This document shows positions 35,737 to 47,759 of a stretch of 64,000 nt of DNA, piece after piece (position 1 is the stretch's first letter; the number at the start of each line of letters is the position of its first letter). Location of the stretch: contig NC_073341.2 in the NCBI RefSeq assembly GCF_027580225.2, forward strand, positions 13,694,501-13,758,500. The letters run 5' to 3'. Source of the DNA: Misgurnus anguillicaudatus. Its lineage: Eukaryota; Chordata; Actinopteri; Cypriniformes; Cobitidae. The notes under the pieces are model-generated. The model made no database searches. It saw nothing but the letters and a program-made list of their open reading frames with translations, and had not been told where the DNA came from. Position numbers and translations under genes: made by a program.

Positions 35737-36280
35737 ATATTTTTCTTTTCAGTGTTTCACATCCTTTTAATCAATATTGATTGCTTTGTGACAAATTGCA
35801 TGTTATGATTGTAGATCTTCCATGATGATATCCGTGCAGCAGAGTTGAAGCAGACCTGACAGAAAACATCTCTAAGGTGCTATGAATCTCGTAACTAGTA
35901 AGTACAACATCAAACTAATACATTGCTGTTTACAGGTTTAAGGTTGTGGTTAATTTATTTAAAGTTCATCCAATTTCATTGGTAAAAAAACAACGTTATT
36001 TTGTGTATTTGGTATAATACAATTTGTTTGCGTGGTGTAAGGTTAAAAACACATACACTTTTATAGCTTTGAATTTCCTCCCTTCCTTAAACACTTTGAT
36101 TTTTGTACAGAACTCATCGATCTGAAATGCGCTGTGTCCCTGATTGGCCAGCTAATCTGTACATTGTGATTGGCCTGAATGCCTCTGACGTCAGCCGGAA
36201 ATGTGATGCTCCCGTTTGAAAGATTCGGTCGCAATGCTGACAGGAGTTAATGTGTAGGCTATGAGTAAAAGCGGGAGCAA
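35737..36280. other. Intergenic stretch, no gene seen
   Basis: Short splice-like words occur but no coding segment. It may partly belong to the inverted-repeat element that follows. Confidence 0.4.
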
Positions 36281-37372
36281 TTATAGAGACAGCGCATTAT
36301 TTGAAAACCACACCCACCGGGGGAAAACAATCCAACCTTCTCCATTGACAGAAGGATTAGCATTGCTGCTGTTCATATTATTTCAATGATTTTATATTGC
36401 ATTTCTGCTTATAACAAAAAAACATAATGCCTACAGCATGAGTCTACAGCAAACAAGCTGAACAACCCAGAAATAAGTTTTTCTTACCACGCCATAAAAC
36501 TCAGCCTTTAAGGAGACATAAGTGGATCGCTGATTACGTTTCCCTCCAGTGGGCAACTGGGCATAGTTCTAATTCTAGTAGTACTATGACAAGTTGCCTG
36601 TATCCAGTTTTCTGTCTTTGAAACGCTATTTTTGGGGGTCAACAGCTTATAAAATCTTATTTCTGGGTTTTTGGCTTGTTAGCTCTAGCCTGGTCCAACC
36701 AGACTCTCGTACATTCATTTAATTTGTATATAGAGTCTGGCCACACTCCATGACAAAGCTTTACTTTCATTAAGGATGATCCTCTGAAGTTTAAAACTAT
36801 TGGATCTGCCCAGAGTCACTCAGAATCTGCCATAGGCGATCGCTAACGTGTGGTCGTGACATATGTCATGTGCCAAAACCGTCCGTAAAAGTCCAAATGA
36901 TCAGACCAACAAAACTTGGCAAACATTGTTCTTGCTCCGGCTTTAGCTTCTGTATATTTGGCAGTTTTGCAACAACGGACCGAATAGCTTTTCTCACGTC
37001 TTTCTCTGCTGCCATTACAACTACAACTCAAACTGACGCACAAGCTCAACGTCATCGTTCTTAGCCACCCCCCTCTGTTCGCTGATTGGACCTGCAGTTT
37101 TTTGCAGGAGAACTTAACTCTACACAGCAGTCCCAGACGTTGTATTGAAGCTAAATGAAAATTAAGCGGAAGCACGTAGGAGGGCTATGTTAGCTCTACA
37201 CCCTGTCACACAGTAGCTTTTAGGCATTGTTCTGGTATTTGTTATAAGCCAGAAATGACATGGAGGCAGCTTCATGCAATACAAAGTCAATTGAGACGGT
37301 TGGATTGTTTTTCCCCCCGGTAAGCGTGGTTTTCAGATTATGATGCGTTGCGGTCTGTCTCTATGATAATGT
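36281..37372. mobile_element. Inverted-repeat (foldback-like) element
   Basis: The segment 36281-36340 (AGACAGCGCATTATTTG..., CGGGGGAAAACAATCCAACC) is repeated inverted at about 37298-37372 with scattered differences. A further inverted match (AACCCAGAAATAAG near 36468 against CTTATTTCTGGGTT near 36657) lies inside. Precise ends and target duplication were not found. It contains a helicase-like coding fragment on the minus strand. Confidence 0.55.
36866..37015 (-). pseudogene. N-terminal fragment of a RecQ-like helicase
   Basis: Minus-strand frame of 49 codons starting with ATG at 37015: AAEKDVRKAIRSVVAKLPNI, then LKPEQEQCLPSFVG. This resembles the region just upstream of the Walker A motif in RecQ-like helicases found in many fish mobile elements. 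The frame then departs (LIIWTFTDGFGT, stop), without GKS, so it is a truncated 5' end. A host-gene origin is also possible. Confidence 0.45.
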
Positions 37373-38437
37373 CGGTCTTGTCTACATAAACAAGCCCAGA
37401 CAGTGAACTGTTGATTACTTGTGTGTGTGTGTTGTAGTCCAAGAAAAAAGATTTACATATGAAACGATAATAACTCTGTTTACTCGTACTAATACACACT
37501 TACACACCAAAGGAAATGTAAAATCGTGAGTCGGACCATAATTGCTCTTTAACAAAAATACAATAAAAAGAAGGCTTTTTCACATTTTAAACTCTCACAG
37601 TCTAAGTAGAAAAAAAACAATTAAAAAAACTACTTCTAATACAAGCATTCATATACACTAAATCATCTTATGACCTTGTTCTCCAGTAATGAAATAATAA
37701 AAAGTGCAAATAAGCTTTTGCTTGAAATAATATGAACAGCAGCAATCCTAATCCTTCTCATTTTGCTTTTCTGTTTTTGTCCATCAGGATACACATCATA
37801 AGATAACTAGAGCTTACAGCTCTGTTTGGATCCAGCCTCACTTGTGAAGAGTTCAGATGATGTAAACACTCACAAAGACATTATATGATGGCATCTATAG
37901 ATGGACATACACAACTGCCAAATGTAATATATTGCAATTGCTGCACCAAAGCGCAACTTTGCTGATTTTCAACTCACTTAATATTGTTACAAATACAATA
38001 GAAGTTTATATTTCAAAAACATTTTTTACTCTTTATTCTTTAGCTAATTTTACTGATTTATTTCCATTTATTTGTCATCAATACTCTGCCAAAATGATGT
38101 TTTGCATCATCCAAATATTGTTAATTTACATATTACAGACATAGTAACAACACAAAGTGGGTTGAAATCCTGCTAATTTAGCCTATAATAATAACAACTG
38201 TCTGTTAACTAAAAATGACTTTTATTATATTAGAGCTGTTGTGATATGAATATTGCTTTGTGACACACTGAGGAGCATATTCTGGAAACACTCACTTCGG
38301 GCTGATTAAGGGATCTTTTGTAACTTTGAAACATGCATTTTCTAAATATGACATGTATTGTGAAGAACAATATACCCTTTAATGGTTTTACTTTGGTAAA
38401 ACTGCAGATAATTTTCAAACAAAGGTTTTGTTACCTA
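37373..38437. other. Intergenic stretch, no gene seen
   Basis: AT-rich, no coding segment, RNA gene or element ends recognised. Confidence 0.5.
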
Positions 38438-38691
38438 CTATACTGCCCTACAAAGGCTAAGTGCAGTAACTACGCAAACAATGAAACTGAGAAAACGCCC
38501 TTAAAGTTTTTAACATCAGCCAGTCAAACATGTAACTGCAATTTTGGCAAACACATTTCTCTGAAGGGACAAATTAAACCAGGATACTTTGTCACAAGAC
38601 ACAACAGATCTCACAAAGGCCATTTCAACCTTTAACTCAAATTTTGACCAAATGCGTAGGTACTGCGCTTTGGCTTTGTAGGGCAGTATAG
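38438..38691. mobile_element. Hairpin-forming MITE with TA flanks
   Basis: Arms CTATACTGCCCTACAAAGGC (38438 onward) and, complemented from 38691, CTATACTGCCCTACAAAGCC continue as AGTGCAGTAACTACGC / AAGCGCAGTACCTACGC, about 45 bp in all. TA flanks on both sides (38436-38437, 38692-38693) suit a Tc1/mariner-like MITE. Confidence 0.75.
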
Positions 38692-38693
38692 TA

Positions 38694-39094
38694 GTTTTAT
38701 AGTAATACTGGAGTGAAACCATGGTAACCATATATTTTTAAATCATGATAAAGTTTGTGGTTACTAAAATGTAGTATGAACCTATGCTGTTGTAACAGAA
38801 TGTTTATTCTTTATAATTGTTGTAAAACCATGGTTGATTTTATATTTACCAAGTTTTACTGCAAATGATGGTAAATCATGGATAACTTGCATGGGTACAG
38901 AAAAGTGTAAACTGGTTGTTTTTATTTGTAAGTCACATTGGTTTTAATGCATCTGATAAATGTATATGCATTTGGATATTTAATCTGTTTACTGACAATA
39001 ATAAATTTGCAGTTGCTGATGTAAATTGTTTATTATTGTGTTGAAAGACATTTGGTTAGCATGATTAAACGATTATGAACCACAGACCGACCGT
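38694..39094. other. Intergenic stretch, no gene seen
   Basis: AT-rich, with CCATGGT words near 38718 and 38826. No coding segment recognised. Confidence 0.4.
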
Positions 39095-39378
39095 GGGCAG
39101 CTAGCAAACATTACCGGTATAAACCAGCGGACCTCTGCGGCTGTCGCTGGTGGTCCGCTGGAAAAACGATGGGTAAAACTCTGGGGAGCCGCTGGCGGCA
39201 TCTGCCGGTCCGCTGGCCTTATGTTAGCTGGGGAAGCGGTCCGACAGCGGACCTCTGTCAAAAAAGTAGCGGCTGCCGCTGGTGGTCTGAAAAACAGTGG
39301 GCAAAACTCTGGTGAGCCGCTGGTGGCATCCGCCGGTTGTCCGCCCTTGGACCGCTGGCCTTATGTTTGCTGGGCAGG
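39095..39378. repeat. GC-rich MITE-like repeat with two tandem internal units
   Basis: Two related units of about 120 bp (about 39129-39238 and 39247-39370) share GCGGACCTCTG, CGCTGGTGGTC, GGGCAAAACTCTGG, GAGCCGCTGG and CGCTGGCCTTATGTT. The outer edges carry inverted AGCAAACAT / ATGTTTGCT words, suggesting MITE ends. The local GC content is far above its surroundings. Confidence 0.65.
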
Positions 39379-39809
39379 GTGGACAGATAATTACTCAACA
39401 TATTTAATCTGAGTGATTTCTGAAGTTATTTACGCCTGCCGGATGTGTATGAACGTTGCTTTGAACGTATTTTTTATGGAAGTCAATGTGGAGTCTAGTT
39501 TGTTTTCCCCCAAAAGTGGGGGTGAACCTGTTCAGAAACATTCTATGACGTTGCACGGGTTGTGTGTATGCGTTTCCTTTATTAAGACATCTAATATCAT
39601 TGGGGATAAGCAAGTGATCATTGAGCCGACATATCAGACAACAACTGTCAGAAAAGATGGTGTTGTAATCTGGAAATACAATAAAGTTTTAACAGCCATA
39701 AAGTCCGTGGTCTCTTAACTCACCACTGTCAGTCTTTGCATCTTGACGCGGGCGGACCAAAGTGCAAATACATGTGAAGGGGTGACTCGCGCTCTCCATC
39801 TCATGCTGT
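39379..39809. other. Intergenic stretch, no gene seen
   Basis: A roughly 100-codon frame at 39413-39718 has no recognisable motif, and I do not consider it a gene. Confidence 0.35.
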
Positions 39810-40085
39810 ATTCAATTCAATTCAAATTTATTTTATATAGCGCTTTTCACAAGTGTTAATTGTTGCAAAGCAGCTTTACATGAGTAGATGTAAAGGAGAA
39901 CACAGAAAATCAATAGATAATATAAGCAGTAGAACATTGCGGCTAAGGTTAAACCGTACAAGCAAGCGTATTAATAATGTTACATATACAGTAAAGTGCT
40001 AAGCTAAGCCAAAGTTGGCTGACTCTCCCTGGGACTAAAAACCCCCTAGGAAAAAAACCTCCTAGAAGGACATAAACCCTTGAAA
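39810..40085. repeat. Common teleost dispersed repeat (TTTATATAGCGC type)
   Basis: AATTCAATTCAAATTTATTT followed by TATATAGCGCTTTTCACAA, GCAAAGCAGCTTTACA and CTCCCTGGG...CCCCCTAGG is a widely dispersed sequence in fish genomes by my recollection. No coding content. Confidence 0.6.
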
Positions 40086-41023
40086 CAGATGCACGCGCAT
40101 CAAGATTGCGACCCTGTCCTCTTGCATGCTTTCCATGTGAAATGAATGGTATGCTTCGCTGTTGTTCAGTGCTGTTGTTTAGGAGCACTGTGCTCCTAAA
40201 TTATTTTACAAGTTCGCACATAACTATTTTTAGGCGCAAATGCGAGTGAAATACTCGCACTGTAGAGCCCTGTAATAATGAAATGCATCTCTATTAAATT
40301 AATTTCAGGAAGCCTCTAGTTCTTTTTCTAAAGCTGACTGAAATAAGCCCAGGTCATTACATTCGGGGCTTGACTCGAAACATTCGGGGCTATAGCCCCG
40401 GCAAAATCGGCTGCCGACGCCTCTGCTTGTAACAATTGTTTCTCTGAAATTTACGATAAAAGAAAATATTTCACTCAGTGATTGACAGCATAATGCAATC
40501 GATCGTGTTCCCGTTCAATAGTAGCTAAGCATACGATTTAGATAGATTAATCTTCCTCTCTGAAGATTATGTAAATGACAGCGCAATGTGTCATTGCTTT
40601 CTTTTTAATTTCTCAAAGTCATTACTGTTTAAATACACTTGGCATCACATGCATGATTTAAGGTAAAGTGACACTTTTTCGCGTCAATTCACAATCATTT
40701 AAACCATGCAGCTGTCATAGCGAAGACGTCAAGCGATCACTGCTACGCAAGCGAGGACGCGATACTGACACGTGCGGATCCTACGCGTCCTTACAAACTA
40801 ATACGTTTACAATGTATTACATTGATGAAAAGGGGAATTAAACTTGTCATGCCATAACATTCAAATAAAAGAAAGGGTTTAACGTTTGATGTCTGAATCA
40901 TATCATTCCTACATGTATATTGTGAAACTGCAAGTTTCTACAGGAGAGCTCACGTTGATTCATAAGCCTTCAGAATATAAAATCCATTTGCAGTTTTGTG
41001 CACAAACGTATATGAGAAATATT
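40086..41023. other. Intergenic stretch, repeat-like
   Basis: Contains CATTCGGGGCT twice (near 40359 and 40380), suggesting repeat ends, but no coding segment was recognised. Confidence 0.35.
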
Positions 41024-42186
41024 ATTATACAACAGTTCTTTCTGGTTCTCGAATCTGATTGGCTAAGAGCTATGCGATATTGTACTGATAACGGCACAGT
41101 AACCGCTTCACCGTTCGTATCATTCCGCCACCCAGTGAATAGAGGTCCTAAACAGGCTCATCTCTGAATGGAAGTTCACTAGCTCGTAAATCAGTATGTG
41201 AATCCCAAGTTATTATTCCGTCAAAGATCAGCGCTCCTGGATGTTACGTTAAACTTAATGAGAGTAATGTCTTGTCACATCGTGTGGACACTTGGAAAGA
41301 GAAATGTAAACACTCATTGTTTTCTGGAGCTATATCTCTTATCAGAACGCGAAAACACCGTGGAACTGCAGGTAAGCACCGCAGCTTTTAAATGTGGACA
41401 TTAATCATTTACTTTATCGTGACGTGACTTTTAAAACATGTTATGAGATATCACCACTGATATATTTATAAGCAGCATGCAAAAACATCTCTCTGACACT
41501 TATAAAAAACAGTTTTATATAGTACTGACAAGAACGAAGTCTAATAATAACCGAGTGCTCGTATCGCGTTAAGATTAAATGGTAAACCAATAGTAACATT
41601 ATATAACGTTAAGTATAGTTTTATTAACTTTTACCTCGCGCCAAAACAATAACAACACAAAAGACACTAAATATGAATAAGAAAACAAGTAATAGTTTTA
41701 TCATGACACCAAATACTGCTGATTTGATCTCATTTTGACCATCAAAAACAAACAAGGCCAACATGAGAGCCAGGGAATCCCTGTCAGAGATGTAGCCCAG
41801 AGAGGGCGGTGGTCAGCGGGGCGAGTGAACACTGACGTCCGCTTATGCTTTGGTTCTCATACGTACCAAATCTCAGTAAGCAAACGTTCAAACAGGCGCT
41901 ATCTTTACTAATCGACTGCACATTTGAATATAATACATATATATTCTCGACTGAACTAATCTTAAAACTACACTTTGTGACCAAGAAACGTTAATATAAA
42001 GAAACGCCTATTCGTCCATTGAGTTATTATGAGATTCAAAGCAGCCGAAAGTGTTACCTGTCATTCTGGCCGCCCTCAAATCCGTGGCGGAAGAAGTAGT
42101 TCTCAAACAAAGAGGCTTTTAAAATAATTCTGTTGTTGTTTTCTAGTTTTCGTTTTTCAAACGTGTGCCGTCGAACTGTTGTATAA
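41024..42186. mobile_element. Probable DNA element with TTATACAACAGTTC ends
   Basis: TTATACAACAGTTC near 41024-41037 and its exact complement GAACTGTTGTATAA at 42173-42186 form a 14-bp perfect inverted pair 1.16 kb apart. The target duplication is unclear (TA is possible). No coding content recognised. Confidence 0.5.
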
Positions 42187-42332
42187 AAGCAATATCGCTC
42201 TCGGAGTTGTGTGATATAGCTCTATATCATCACGGCTGTGATTGCCTCCAGCACTCGGCCTCGTGCCTCTGGCCTAATCACAGCCGTGATGATATAGAGC
42301 TATATCACACTCCTACTCGAGCGATATTGCTT
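42187..42332. repeat. Long near-perfect hairpin
   Basis: Arms of about 57 bp: AAGCAATATCGCTC...GTGATATAGCTCTATATCAT at 42187 onward, and their complement ending at 42332. A spacer of about 30 bp (CTCCAGCACTCGGCCTCGTG) separates them. The transcript of either strand would form a long stem. It abuts the 14-bp inverted repeat of the preceding element and is probably part of the same mobile family. Confidence 0.85.
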
Positions 42333-43409
42333 AAATATTCCATCGGATTTAGTATCAATTAATACTTAATATATATAGTTTTTCAATAATCACACAGACA
42401 GTTTCTGTCTAGTCACCTGTGAAGGCATGCTTGGATGTAAATTCTGCCATCAATACTGCCCTCTAGTGGTAAAGACCTAATGCAAATTATAAATTTACAT
42501 AGGGTTGAATTAGATATTTTAAAGTGAAAATAATATAATATAGACATGTTACTGCAATACTGTTTTTTTTATCTTGGGCATCTTCACATTGGAGTCCCGA
42601 GTTCATATAAAAAATTTGGTTTAGATATGTTACAGAGATCCTGAGATATGAACTACTTCCTGTTTGGCGACTACGCCACAGGTATCGTTTGGCCTGTGAT
42701 GGGCAAATGCTTCCGAAAATCAAAAATCCTTCTAGTAACTTTTGTGAGGCTTGGTCCAAGGATCGTGTTTGTCGAGTTTCGTGAAGTTTGGACAAAATTT
42801 GTGACCTGTGAATCTTTTTTGCCACATGCATACAAACTTGGAAAAACATTCAGGTTTCTGAATGTCCTCTGCCTTGAGTCTCAGATTGCACGAGTTCAAA
42901 CTCAGCTCCGAAGTGACGTAACTAACCTTTCGTCACATTCCGTTTGAATTTTCCCGCCCACCACCCGACTCGCAGGTCTCCACCCACCAGGTAGCTAGAG
43001 AGCACAGAGCAGTCACTTCGCTGATACCCTTGTCTATACTGTTATCATGTCTCATGGAAATAACAGCGCTATTTGGATATTATGGATTATACTCCCGCCT
43101 ACTTTTAAAAACAAAGTTTTAACACGTGTTTATTGGAACCTAAAGTATAATCTCATACACAGTGTGTTACGACGCAAATAGTCCTCAGTTTGTAGGCGAA
43201 AAGACGTTTATGCGAAATCTGATGTAAGACTATGTATCTATATTTCACGGATTATACGCATCTGTGGACAAAAATGGTCATTGGATTTTATTGGACTTTC
43301 ATGGATTATTCACACATCTGAAACAGACTTTATTCGATTCGCTATCATTATGTCAACACAAAAGGTAAGAAGTCACATTATATTTTGCATGTTGTCATCT
43401 TCTGTTACA
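42333..43409. other. Intergenic stretch, no gene seen
   Basis: The stretch 42640-42850 resembles dispersed fish repeat sequence but could not be named. There are no element ends with target duplications. Confidence 0.35.
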
Positions 43410-43463
43410 AAAAACGTCAGGTTACGACTGTAACCGTGGTTCCTTGAGATAGGGAACGAGATG

Positions 43464-43640
43464 CTGTGTCATGTAATGACATTATGGGGAACGCTATGCA
43501 GCGTGATGCGCGTGAATATTATGTCAACTAGGTCTATATATAGACCCCGGCGGATGACGTCAAGAGTGACATGGCAACGCGAGGCTATAAATAGGCGGAA
43601 ATAATATAGGTCAAACAGCTTCTGTTAAAATTGAAGCGAA
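43464..43640 (+). repeat. Left inverted arm with TATA box
   Basis: Matches the complement of 51683-51858 with few differences (GTGTCATGTAATGACATTAT, ATAGACC, GGCTATAAATAGGCGGAAAT, CAAACAGCTTCTG). TATAAATA at 43586-43593 sits in a GC-rich setting and points inward. Confidence 0.85.
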
Positions 43641-44024
43641 TGCTACAGGCACAAGGAGTTATGGCAAAGGGACACAGCGTCTCGTTCCCTATCTCAGGGA
43701 ACCACGGTTACAGTCGTAACCTGACGTTCCCTTTCAAGGGATACTTGACGCTGTGTCATGTAATGACATTATGGGGAACGAGATACCAACTACGGCATAA
43801 TTAATTGTGACTGTCTGTAAGTGTGAAGGTGTCTACGCACAACTTAAGACATAAAGACCTGAGATCCCAGTAGAAAAGGGAGGTCTAAAAACAAAATACC
43901 TCATAAAAATGTGTGGGGGAGATTATCCCGCCACACCACAAAGCACGGAGGTCCCTGACAAAGGGGCCAGATAAGACGCCATACTCCTAGTCGAGTGTGC
44001 CCTAATTTTCGCAGAGGTGAAAAC

Positions 44025-45713
44025 TAGGGCCGGGACTCGATTAAAAAAATTAATCTAATTAATTAGAGGCTTTGTAATTAATTAATCTAAATTAATCGCA
44101 TTTTAATCTCATATAAATATTTGACCTGAGAACATTAAGAAGTATTTTTACATGGATTTTTATGAATAATGACTGAATACATAAGCTTAACAAAATATTG
44201 TTTATTTTTGTTCAACCAAGTCTTTGTAATCAGGCTAATGTCCACGCTAGCTGCTGTATGTTTTGCATTGAGATGATACTTGAGGCTCGATGTGCTGCGG
44301 TGATATGTGAATTCCTTGTTGCATAGCTTACACACAACCATGCTCTTATCGACGCTTACCAGTGATGCGCGGGTCAATGTATAAACAACCCGCCTGGAAC
44401 TCGGACCGCAAAGAAATATATATAAATATATTATACCCGACCCGCTGGCCCGCATTTCTTAAAGTAGTAATTTGTTTAATAATTGCAGGGTTCGGGACTT
44501 CTCAGGTTTTGACTGTCTGTGTTCTGGTACCTATGTGCGCGGATGCCCCACCTCGCATTTAAAAACAACAAAACATAATATACGATATAGCCTATATTAA
44601 AATTAAAATATATAAAAAATATATTATGCACATTTTTAAGTTGCACATCGTTTATAGGTTTCTTAAGTGGGATTCAGATGTAAAATGTATGCGCCTTTAG
44701 TGTTACCATTGAAACTTAACTAAATTTAAAAAAATAAGAGGTGATATATAGCTTTAGCCTACATAAATGCTTATTGCTTTAATGTTGCGAGTTCCTCTTC
44801 AGCTTTTCTTGCTGTTATGTTTATAATAGTTAATTGTTCAGAGTTCATATTGATGATCTTATAGTCAATTTAAAAATGTTCTTACAAACTGACTCTATTC
44901 GTCAGAAAAACTATCATTTAACTTTTTTCCTTTACCTGCCGTCGCGGTTCTCTGTGCGTGTCCTCCGTCAAAGTAGCCTATTAAAATTAATATGAAGTTG
45001 ATTTTTAAAAGTCTTAAGCACACCGCAAATCAAACGTGCTGCTACATTATGCTCTAAATGCGCGTGTAAATTTAACTTCTGGGCACTGCCAGGCTGATTT
45101 TTTGAAAAGTAAGTGATATAGGCTACTCACTGCATGTTTTGGCATTCGGTAGCATATGCATCAATAAGATGCACGGTGTTGCTTTTAATGTTCTTTTTAA
45201 TTTATATTCACAAAACCTAACAACAAAACATTGTTTATAATTACGAGACAAATTATTTGAAACGAAATTCGTTTTAAAGTAGCAAACAAAACTTAAATTA
45301 AACTCGTAATAAACTAATTAAATTGAAACAAAACAACATTACAACAATATTTAAACCAAACGATACTCAAACATTAACATATAACAGACATTAGGATACA
45401 TGTTAAAATAATCTGTAGTTTGTTGGTAGATGTTTATTGGGTAAAACCTCCGTTGCAAACCTCCATTTACCAGAATAAATAAATTTTACTTTGAAATTGA
45501 TGCGTTGTCACGTTAAAATCAGCTGTTCGTTTAGGTTCCGTCTACTTTTATTTACACTGCATCACAACCCCGGAGTTCTCAAACTAAAACAGGGTCTGCA
45601 GCATTTACGAATGACTCTATTAATAAGTGCGATTAAAATGCGTTAAAATGTTTAACGCGTTATTTTTTGTGTAATTAATTAATCTTAATTAACGCGTTAA
45701 AGTCCCGGCCCTA
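44025..45713. mobile_element. hAT-type element with TAGGGCCGGGACT ends
   Basis: Inverted ends TAGGGCCGGGACT (44025) and AGTCCCGGCCCTA (ending 45713) are flanked by the perfect 8-bp duplication GTGAAAAC at 44017-44024 and 45714-45721. A BED-finger relic on the minus strand (44250-44345) shows it descends from an autonomous hAT. Confidence 0.92.
44250..44345 (-). pseudogene. BED zinc-finger relic of a ZBED-like hAT transposase
   Basis: The minus frame reads DKSMVVCKLCNKEF then STSSLKYHLNAKH: C-x2-C and H-x4-H in BED spacing. The preceding residues are unrelated and the frame ends soon after without the rest of a hAT transposase. Confidence 0.75.
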
Positions 45714-46134
45714 GTGAAAACATAATGTGCACCTCATACGCTATAAAAATAGCCTCCACAATCAATTATTGATTGTTTGTTTAGAGGAAGAATGTTCTCT
45801 CTTGGAGAACCAAACACAGACCAAAGGTTGGTCGGATCTTCTAAGGTGGAAGATCTATTAATGTAAACCTCTAAAAACCCCTCAGGGCATAGAAGATGTA
45901 GCCTCTGTTGATCCGCCGACTCTTGAGGAGGAGGATGAAAAGCCTGAAAGACCAATGTTCTAGCCACATTGCTAGGAACCTTGGGAACATAACCCGGTCT
46001 TGGGTGCAAATAGCCTTAATATGTCCTGAAGCAAACTCCAGGGTAGAGAAGAAGCTGATAAGCTTGGAAGTTGCCCACTCTCCTCGGAGAAGTGATGGCT
46101 AATAAAAAGGCTAACTCCAGTGACAGAAACTTAA

Positions 46135-47639
46135 AGTGTATGTTGCAGGTTAACCACCACTGTCGATTAATGGGTACATAAATCACTCAAGATATGTGTA
46201 TAATTTTTAAAATGTCTCAAAAATGGTCTTAAAGACCACTTTTTTTACGTTTTTGGTATTAACGGTTTTTTTAACGCAATTCTGCGATGACGAAGTGGAG
46301 ACTCAGCCAGAGCCATAGAGATAGATGAGACATTTATTGCTGTTTAATACTTACGTATATAATTTGGAAATCATATATACATCGTAGGAAATATATAATG
46401 TGTTATACTGCAAAGTTACCTTGCTAATTATTATTTATGATATATGTGGAGATAAATAAAACTTCGCAAATCTGCTGATTTGATCCATTCATGTCCTGAC
46501 CACCAGGCTAGAGATTTTTAAACATCCTTAATCCACACTTACTAGTCTATCAAATAATATCTCAAATATATTGTTTTGTGAAATAAAAGGATGCTTTGTT
46601 ATATTGTTTATGCGATTATAACGAATCACACGATCATTTTATATGCAGCAGCAGTCAGCAGCTGCAGCATACTCGGATCCGACCGCATACATACTGTAAT
46701 AAACAGGCGTTCGGCGGCTTTTTACATCACGACAGACTATGCCATTTGAGGAGGAACCGCTCATTGATCACCGTATTTTTATAAATCCTGCACATGTTTG
46801 GACCTGCCGAACAGGTTGAGCACTTTTATATACTTTATTGAGCAGAGAGGCTGCCTGCACAGTTTGACCAGCGGGCTGCGGGAAACGGCGCACATCACGC
46901 CGCCAGACGGTGTTGCTAATATAACTCGAAATGTATAGCTATTATCAGATCGGCCCGGGAAAGTCCCGACCCTCTCGATTGCCATTCCGCTACTGGCTGT
47001 AAGAAAGTGAGTGCGTTTGGGTCGCTGGTCCCCGCGAACAGACGTGACGTGCTTCACTCACCTTCCAGGATTAGAGACATGCTGCCAAAACCGTTTGTGC
47101 TGAAGATCGCATAAAGTTACACCCATTTCAGGCAGGATCATGGACCCCCTCAAGCCAGCATGCACGAGTATTTTAATTGTTTGTTTACTTTCTACACGAA
47201 GATATGCTAACGTTATGCTATCTGGCTGTCTGCCTATCTCTCTATACTAGCCTATCCATCTGTCTGTCTGTCTATCTATCTGTCTATCTATCTTATCTAT
47301 CTATCTATGTATCTATCTATCTATGTATCTATCTATCTATCTATGTATGTATGTATGTATTTATCTATTATCTGCGCTATCAGAACTGTAATTTACTCGT
47401 CTTTCTATAGTCATTCTCAATGCTCTCAAGGCGGCTTTGGTCAATTCTCTCCCCAGCGTGACGTCATACAGTGCGTTGTGAGGGAAAGGAGAATCATTGC
47501 AAATTGCTGTACTTTTTCATACTTTTTCGGGTTTTGTGATACCCAACAACATAAAATACAATGGATAACAGTTTAAATATTTATTATCAACAAGCAAATT
47601 GCACAAATTTGTTGAAAAATTTTACCTGCAAAACGCCCT
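46135..47639. mobile_element. TTAA-flanked DNA element (Kolobok/piggyBac-like ends)
   Basis: Ends AGTGTATGTTGCAGGT (46135) and, complemented from 47639, AGGGCGTTTTGCAGGT are each bordered by TTAA (46131-46134, 47640-47643). The sister repeat unit at 48280-48290 shows the related uninterrupted sequence (ACTTTATCTGTACATG), supporting a clean insertion. 1.5 kb, no transposase recognised. Contains an ATCT microsatellite. Confidence 0.78.
47230..47372. repeat. (ATCT/GTCT/ATGT)n microsatellite
   Basis: Degenerate tetranucleotide array of TCTG, TCTA and ATGT units inside the TTAA element; it gives a spurious SIYLSIYV-type frame. Confidence 0.95.
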
Positions 47640-47759
47640 TTAACTGTACACAAGTTAATGGGTTCGAAAGGTGCCATAAAGAACCCCTTTCAGAACTACT
47701 GCCAGGTCCCATACTGGAACTCTGATTTGAGCAGGAGGCCTCATCCTAAATGTACCACG

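Noticed and set aside
36843..37175. 110-codon minus-strand frame
   Set aside because: Overlaps the helicase-like fragment in another frame and has no recognisable domain.
47177..47410. Ser/Ile/Tyr/Leu-rich membrane-like frame
   Set aside because: Translation of the ATCT microsatellite.
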